DNA of 17,855 bases from Clostridia bacterium (GTDB taxonomy: Bacteria; Bacillota; Clostridia; Oscillospirales; CAG-272). Below, piece after piece: positions 14,435 to 17,855 of the stretch. The notes beneath the pieces are model-generated. The model worked only from the letters and a program-made list of their open reading frames with translations, was not told the DNA's origin and did not search any database. The position numbers were made by a program, and so were the translations under genes. The DNA lies in assembly GCA_029010655.1 (NCBI GenBank), contig JAQXKW010000091.1, positions 1 to 17,855 of the forward strand, in the 5' to 3' direction. The number at the start of each line of letters is the position of its first letter. Within the stretch, counting starts at the first letter, position 1.

Positions 14435-15133
14435 TTATATATTCCACGGGCGGCCGCTTTTGTGCCAGCCGTTATTTTCCCAATAGCCGTAGTCCGGCTC
14501 CATAGGCGGGAAATGCTTGTGGGCAAAGCGCATCAGATAAAACCACTTTTTTGCCCGACCGTTGCACCCGCGCTTGCCTGAGTTTTTCCCAATCCGACGT
14601 GCCAGCCTGTCAGTTTTTCTGTACAGTCTGTGCATGATCGCATCCGGAATTTCGTCAGGCTTCAGCGCCTGAACTCCCATGCCCAGTCTGTAAACCTTGC
14701 GGATTCCCCACATTTCCAGACTGTCTGCCATATCCTGCACGGTGCTTTTCATTCCGCCGCCGGCGGCAGTTGCTATGGCAACAGCCTGCTTTTCGCTCAT
14801 TTCCGGCAAGGGCCTATGAACCACCCACCATGTTCCGAAGTGATCCAGAAAGTTCATCATCGAACCGGTAGCATGATATACATACACAGGGCTTTCCAGT
14901 ATCAGCAAGTCAGCATCCGAAATTGCCCTTACAAGCGGCTCCAGTTCCCTGTAATGCGGGCAGTTGGTTAAGTCCATCTTGAAGCAGGTATAACAGCCGA
15001 GACAGGGCTTGTCAAAATCTCTCGGCAGAAAAAACTCTTTGATTTCTCCGCCGACTTTATTAGCAAGCTCCCTTGCAACCATACAGGTGTTTCCCTCATG
15101 GCTCTGCCCGTGAATTATCAAAATTTTCACCAT
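14435..15133 (-). CDS. Flavodoxin-fold oxidoreductase with iron-sulfur-type cysteines
   Basis: A 232-residue cytoplasmic protein of the NADPH-dependent FMN reductase/flavodoxin-like type. The N-terminal strand and phosphate loop are MVKILIIHGQSHEGNT (1-16). ILESPVYVYHATGSMMNFLDH (79-98) is the characteristic flavin-facing segment. Four cysteines at 44, 47, 50 and 58 form C-x2-C-x2-C-x7-C, the compact motif known from archaeal and clostridial iron-sulfur flavoproteins that bind a 4Fe-4S cluster. The last 60 residues are a basic and aromatic tail. AGAGG lies seven bases before the ATG. It is directly upstream of the exporter genes and downstream of the TetR gene after 243 bases. That gap holds no recognisable gene, promoter or terminator. 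Its role with the exporter could be redox modification of the exported compound; inference only. Confidence 0.85.
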   Translation of the reverse strand: MVKILIIHGQSHEGNTCMVARELANKVGGEIKEFFLPRDFDKPCLGCYTCFKMDLTNCPHYRELEPLVRAISDADLLILESPVYVYHATGSMMNFLDHFGTWWVVHRPLPEMSEKQAVAIATAAGGGMKSTVQDMADSLEMWGIRKVYRLGMGVQALKPDEIPDAIMHRLYRKTDRLARRIGKNSGKRGCNGRAKKWFYLMRFAHKHFPPMEPDYGYWENNGWHKSGRPWNI

Positions 15134-15376
15134 TACTGTCCTCTCTTTAGAGTAAATTCAATATCTGCGGCAAATTACAGCATATATTCTACAAAACCAT
15201 GACGAATTTATATAGGTGAATTTTATATCCCTTTGTGTCTGTTTTTAAGGTTCGCCGCAAATTCTTTGTTGATGCCGTGTGTTAAATGTACCTGATGGGT
15301 GTTTTATGCATTTCAAATATGCGGAATTGACTGTAAATCGGATAAACTTCCCTCTGAATTCCAATTACACTAATAA

Positions 15377-16003
15377 TCACCTTGCCGTCCCACCATATAT
15401 CCTGAAAAACTGCCGGATATGCCGCTCCACCAGTCCCATAACCTCCGGCTCACGCTCCGGTTCCCTGTCGCACAGATTGATCCACACAGAAATGGGCAGA
15501 CAAAGCTGTGCTGCCATTATCTCAGGGTTATCCTCCGTCAAAACGCCCTGCCGGATCAGGTGTTTTATAAATCCGGTGAAGTAATGCATTATGTCGGTAT
15601 AATTCTGCTTGGTCTGAAGCTGTGCAAGCTCAGGGTTTTGAAACTGCTCAATCACAAGCATTTTCCGAGCCTTGCTTATATGGGGATCATGGAGAATATA
15701 ACGGATCTGTGCCTGAATCATTTTTGCCGCTGAATCGGGAGTCAGTACCTGCATATTCTTTTCATCGGTACAGTCCTCCCAAGCTGTCCTTGCAAAAACA
15801 GAATGTGTCCTATACTGATCCAATACATCCTTTACAAGTGCGTCCAGAATTGCCTGCTTGCTCTCGAAATGGCTGTAAAGCGACGCCTTCTTTATTCCTA
15901 CGGCGCCGACAATTTGGGAGACAGAGGTGGCCTCATAGCCTTGTACGGAGAACAGATCAAGCGCCGCTTCAAGAATTTCCTGCTTCGTATTCCCTTTTTC
16001 CAT
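15377..16003 (-). CDS. TetR-family regulator
   Basis: A 208-residue one-component regulator. The N-terminal TetR helix-turn-helix occupies about 6-52 (KQEILEAALDLFSVQGYEATSVSQI, then GIKKASLYSHFESKQAIL). The C-terminal ligand and dimer domain is family-variable and does not reveal the ligand. The frame extends further upstream, but AAGGAG before the ATG at 16003 and the promoter at 16044-16072 show that this is the start: the upstream extension would overlap the promoter. A TetR-type palindrome lies in the spacer of that promoter, so it probably represses itself and, if the transcript continues, the oxidoreductase and exporter genes. No clear terminator follows the gene. Confidence 0.9.
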   Translation of the reverse strand: MEKGNTKQEILEAALDLFSVQGYEATSVSQIVGAVGIKKASLYSHFESKQAILDALVKDVLDQYRTHSVFARTAWEDCTDEKNMQVLTPDSAAKMIQAQIRYILHDPHISKARKMLVIEQFQNPELAQLQTKQNYTDIMHYFTGFIKHLIRQGVLTEDNPEIMAAQLCLPISVWINLCDREPEREPEVMGLVERHIRQFFRIYGGTAR

Positions 16004-16043
16004 AGAATAATACTCCTTACGGAAACAAAAGTTGTATATACTC

Positions 16044-16072
16044 ATTATAACTACCGAACGGTCGGTTGTCAA
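16044..16072 (-). promoter_or_regulatory. Promoter of the TetR gene with internal operator
   Basis: Read on the minus strand: TTGACA (16072-16067), a 17-base spacer, TATAAT (16049-16044). The spacer contains ACCGACCGTTCGGT (plus strand 16053-16066), with arms ACCGA and TCGGT around four central bases. This resembles operators of many AcrR/TetR-type repressors. Placement between -35 and -10 would block polymerase. Confidence 0.88.
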
Positions 16073-16144
16073 GACGTTTCAATAGTTTTCTCTTTTGTTT
16101 TCGAGCATTTATCCTCTTTTGTTACAGAAAAGATTGTGCAAAAT

Positions 16145-16181
16145 AAAACTGCTCGCCTGAGATTAGGTAAGCAGTTTTTTT
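16145..16181. terminator. Terminator between the histidine kinase and TetR genes
   Basis: AAAACTGCT (16145-16153) pairs with AGCAGTTTT (16170-16178) around a 16-base loop. T runs flank it on both strands: TTTTTTT on plus, TTTTATTTT on minus. For the histidine kinase it would terminate minus-strand transcription. The first 19 bases match the terminator at 10338-10377. Confidence 0.75.
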
Positions 16182-16189
16182 ATAAAAGG

Positions 16190-16226
16190 TTATATCCCCC
16201 GACGGCCTCGCCGTCGGGGGATATAA
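16190..16226. repeat. Long perfect palindrome
   Basis: A 17-base-pair perfect stem with a three-base centre: TTATATCCCCCGACGGC, CTC, then its complement. No T run follows on either strand, so it is not a classical terminator. Its perfection and GC-rich core suggest a dispersed palindromic repeat or a mobile-element remnant. Confidence 0.8.
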
Positions 16227-16246
16227 TGCAGTGAAAAAATGCTGTC

Positions 16247-16273
16247 GGGAGCTGATAGGAGAGTTGAACCCAC
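16247..16273 (-). other. tRNA/tmRNA 3'-end-like fragment
   Basis: On the minus strand this reads GTGGGTTCAACTC then TCCTATCAGCTCCC. GGGTTCAA resembles a T-arm and CAGCTCC resembles an acceptor 3' strand of clostridial tRNA or tmRNA genes. No D-arm, anticodon arm or 5' acceptor strand is visible, so it is not a functional tRNA. It could be an attachment-site remnant of an integrated element or a chance likeness. Confidence 0.3.
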
Positions 16274-16290
16274 AAGGATTTTTATTAATT

Positions 16291-16356
16291 GCTTTGCGGA
16301 GCAAAGCTGCCTGAATTATTCATTATTCATAAGCGCAGCGATTTCATTATTCATTA
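16291..16356. repeat. Hairpin followed by ATTATTC heptamer repeats
   Basis: GCTTTGC-GGA-GCAAAGC is a perfect seven-base-pair hairpin (16291-16307). It is followed by two stretches built of the heptamer ATTATTC/TTCATTA (16315-16330 and 16343-16356), separated by AAGCGCAGCG. Similar filler repeats are familiar from intergenic regions of gut Clostridia; that comparison is from memory. Together with the neighbouring palindrome and terminator this accounts for most of the gene-free stretch 16073-16390. Confidence 0.6.
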
Positions 16357-16390
16357 CGAAAATCCGACATTGCCGCCATACACATCGGGC

Positions 16391-17855
16391 TTATCGGTTC
16401 AAATTCTGTGCAATGGTTTTAACAACCTCGTCCATAACAATCGGCTTTGACAAATGACCGTTCATTCCGGCATCGAGAGACGCCTGCACATCTTCCGCAA
16501 AGGCATTGGCAGTCATTGCAATAATGGGGATAGTAACGGCATCGGGACGGTTTTGCAAATCACGGATAGCTTTTGTGGCTTCATAACCGTTTATCTTCGG
16601 CATCATTACATCCATAAGAATTAAATCGAATGTACCTTGCGGGTTTTCAGCAAAGAGTCTTACTGCTTCTTCTCCGTCGGAGGCCCTGGTGATTTGCATT
16701 CCCAGTTCCTCCAACTGAACGATTGCAATCTCTGCATTCAGGTCATTGTCTTCAGCTAAAAGTATCTTCAGACCGGTCAGGTCTATATTGCCGCCGGAGT
16801 AATCCTTTTTATCCGCCTCGCAGGCGTCGGTAATCTCCATAGGCAAATCAACGGTAAAGGTGGAGCCAACGCCCTTCTTGCTCTCCACAGTGATCGTTCC
16901 GCCCATCAGGTCAACATACTTCTTTGTGATGGCCATGCCTAAACCGGTGCCCTTATACTGAGTCCTGGCACCATGCTCTTCCTGTGAAAACTCATCAAAA
17001 ATATGTTCAACAAATTCTTCAGACATCCCAATACCGGTATCGGCTATCCGATACCGTACAATAATGTATCGATCATCTTTTCCGGGACGGTAACTGACCG
17101 AATAGGTGACGGTACCCCCATCATTCGTAAACTTCACTGCGTTTCCGAGCATGTTTACAAGCACCTCACGAACACGTACCGCATCTGTCAACACATAGCG
17201 CATTGGCGGTTGTTCCAGTTCGGTTTGGAAGTTGATATCACGATTTGATAGGTAGCCATACATTATGGTAAGCACCGAATCCGATACTTCGGCAATATCG
17301 ACAGGTGTCGGTATGTATTTGATTTTACCGCTTTCAATACGGCTGATGTCAAGCACATCATTGATAAGAGCAAGTAAATGCTCCGAGCTGTCGCAGATCT
17401 TGTCCAGGCAGCTCTTGATTTCGGGAGACGGACTGTGCTTCAGCGCAATATTGGTGAAACCGATAATTGCATTCATGGGAGTACGAATGTCGTGGGACAT
17501 ATTGTTCAGGAAGGTGCTTTTTGCGGCATTGGCTGTTTCTGCCGCCGTGCGCAGTTGATTCAGTTCCTTGTTAGTCTCCTGCTCCAGCTTCACCATCCGT
17601 CTGCTTCGCTTTAATATAATTAAGCTGAAGAATGCCATCAGCATCAGCAACGCCATAGCTGAAATGAAGATAGTCTCTGTCCGAATGGCGGAGTTCATCA
17701 TATCCATGGTGCTTACTGCCACGCAGTCCGCAGGAATCAGAAGCATCAGCGTCATGTCATATTTATCCAGCGCTGTAAGGCAATAGTAATACTCGGTCTG
17801 ATTCAGCAGGATATTTGCCGCTACAATGCCGTCCCTATCCAGCTGACCTTTGATC
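16391..17855 (-). CDS. Hybrid sensor histidine kinase, 5' end outside the window
   Basis: At least 487 residues are visible and the frame stays open to the window edge, so the ATG at 17755 is an internal Met, not the start. Counted from the first visible codon: the end of an extracytoplasmic sensor region (1-60), one membrane helix (about 62-82), a short coiled linker, and a HisKA domain with phospho-accepting H121 in SHDIRTPMN. A HATPase domain follows (N-box near NMLGNAVKF, G-box ADTGIGM, and GTGLGMAI). Last is a receiver domain with acidic pair ED near 368, phospho-accepting D415 in LILMDVMMP and K470 in LSKP. No HPt domain is fused. The conserved residues are all present. The 5' part should carry the rest of an extracellular ligand sensor. 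The cognate regulator is not in the window. Confidence 0.93.
   Translation of the reverse strand, partial: IKGQLDRDGIVAANILLNQTEYYYCLTALDKYDMTLMLLIPADCVAVSTMDMMNSAIRTETIFISAMALLMLMAFFSLIILKRSRRMVKLEQETNKELNQLRTAAETANAAKSTFLNNMSHDIRTPMNAIIGFTNIALKHSPSPEIKSCLDKICDSSEHLLALINDVLDISRIESGKIKYIPTPVDIAEVSDSVLTIMYGYLSNRDINFQTELEQPPMRYVLTDAVRVREVLVNMLGNAVKFTNDGGTVTYSVSYRPGKDDRYIIVRYRIADTGIGMSEEFVEHIFDEFSQEEHGARTQYKGTGLGMAITKKYVDLMGGTITVESKKGVGSTFTVDLPMEITDACEADKKDYSGGNIDLTGLKILLAEDNDLNAEIAIVQLEELGMQITRASDGEEAVRLFAENPQGTFDLILMDVMMPKINGYEATKAIRDLQNRPDAVTIPIIAMTANAFAEDVQASLDAGMNGHLSKPIVMDEVVKTIAQNLNR

Noticed and set aside
14413..14526. N-terminal extension of the exporter ATPase
   Set aside because: It overlaps the coding end of the oxidoreductase, lacks homology to ATPases and ignores the GGAGG in front of the ATG at 14412.
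16004..16072. N-terminal extension of the TetR protein
   Set aside because: This stretch contains the -10 and -35 boxes, so it cannot be translated from that promoter.
16247..16273. Functional tRNA gene
   Set aside because: No cloverleaf can be formed; only a 3'-end-like stretch is visible.
16315..16356. CRISPR-like array
   Set aside because: The repeats are AT-rich heptamers without regular spacers, and no cas genes are in the window.
17753..17755. ATG at 17755 as the start of the histidine kinase
   Set aside because: The frame continues upstream without a stop to the window edge with plausible sensor-domain residues, and no ribosome binding site precedes this ATG.

Overview
The window looks like chromosomal DNA of a gut- or rumen-type Firmicute in the Clostridia, probably Oscillospiraceae/Ruminococcaceae. 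This rests on moderate GC content, strong AGGAGG-type ribosome binding sites, textbook TTGACA-17-TATAAT promoters, Gram-positive lipoprotein and CUT2 sugar-transport genes, and protein wording typical of that group. The species is an inference; no rRNA or marker gene is present.

Left part (142-9131): a compact sugar-utilisation locus, probably for fructose or fructo-oligosaccharides. A small conserved hypothetical gene (minus) is divergent from a two-gene unit of PfkB-family fructokinase and an unusually long LacI-type regulator. After a terminator and a roughly 500-bp control region comes a four-gene operon: lipoprotein sugar-binding protein, double-ATPase CUT2 protein, RbsC-like permease and a cytoplasmic GH32-type glycosidase. 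Both promoters carry the palindrome TTTACGTAAA or a close variant overlapping the end of the -10 box. Further copies lie about 73 bp away (both promoters) and 126 bp upstream (transport promoter), close to whole numbers of helical turns. I read this as one LacI regulon with possible DNA looping. The proposed flow is import of sugar, hydrolysis by the GH32 enzyme and phosphorylation of released fructose.

The most unusual item is the 673-residue regulator. It has a LacI helix-turn-helix and a normal LacI ligand domain, then a complete second periplasmic-binding-protein-like domain that resembles the neighbouring transporter's binding protein. It may be a two-ligand sensor.

Middle part (9230-11281): two convergent AraC-type regulators, each with a C-terminal GyrI-like effector domain, share a bidirectional terminator.

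Right part (11383-16072): a minus-strand cassette reading TetR regulator, iron-sulfur-flavoprotein-like oxidoreductase, ABC ATPase, ABC exporter permease, membrane-anchored 127-residue protein and 60-residue two-helix membrane protein. The TetR promoter carries a palindrome in its spacer, suggesting autoregulation.

Right edge (16073-17855): a spacer rich in hairpins and repeats, including a tRNA/tmRNA 3'-end-like fragment, and then a hybrid sensor histidine kinase whose 5' part lies outside the window.
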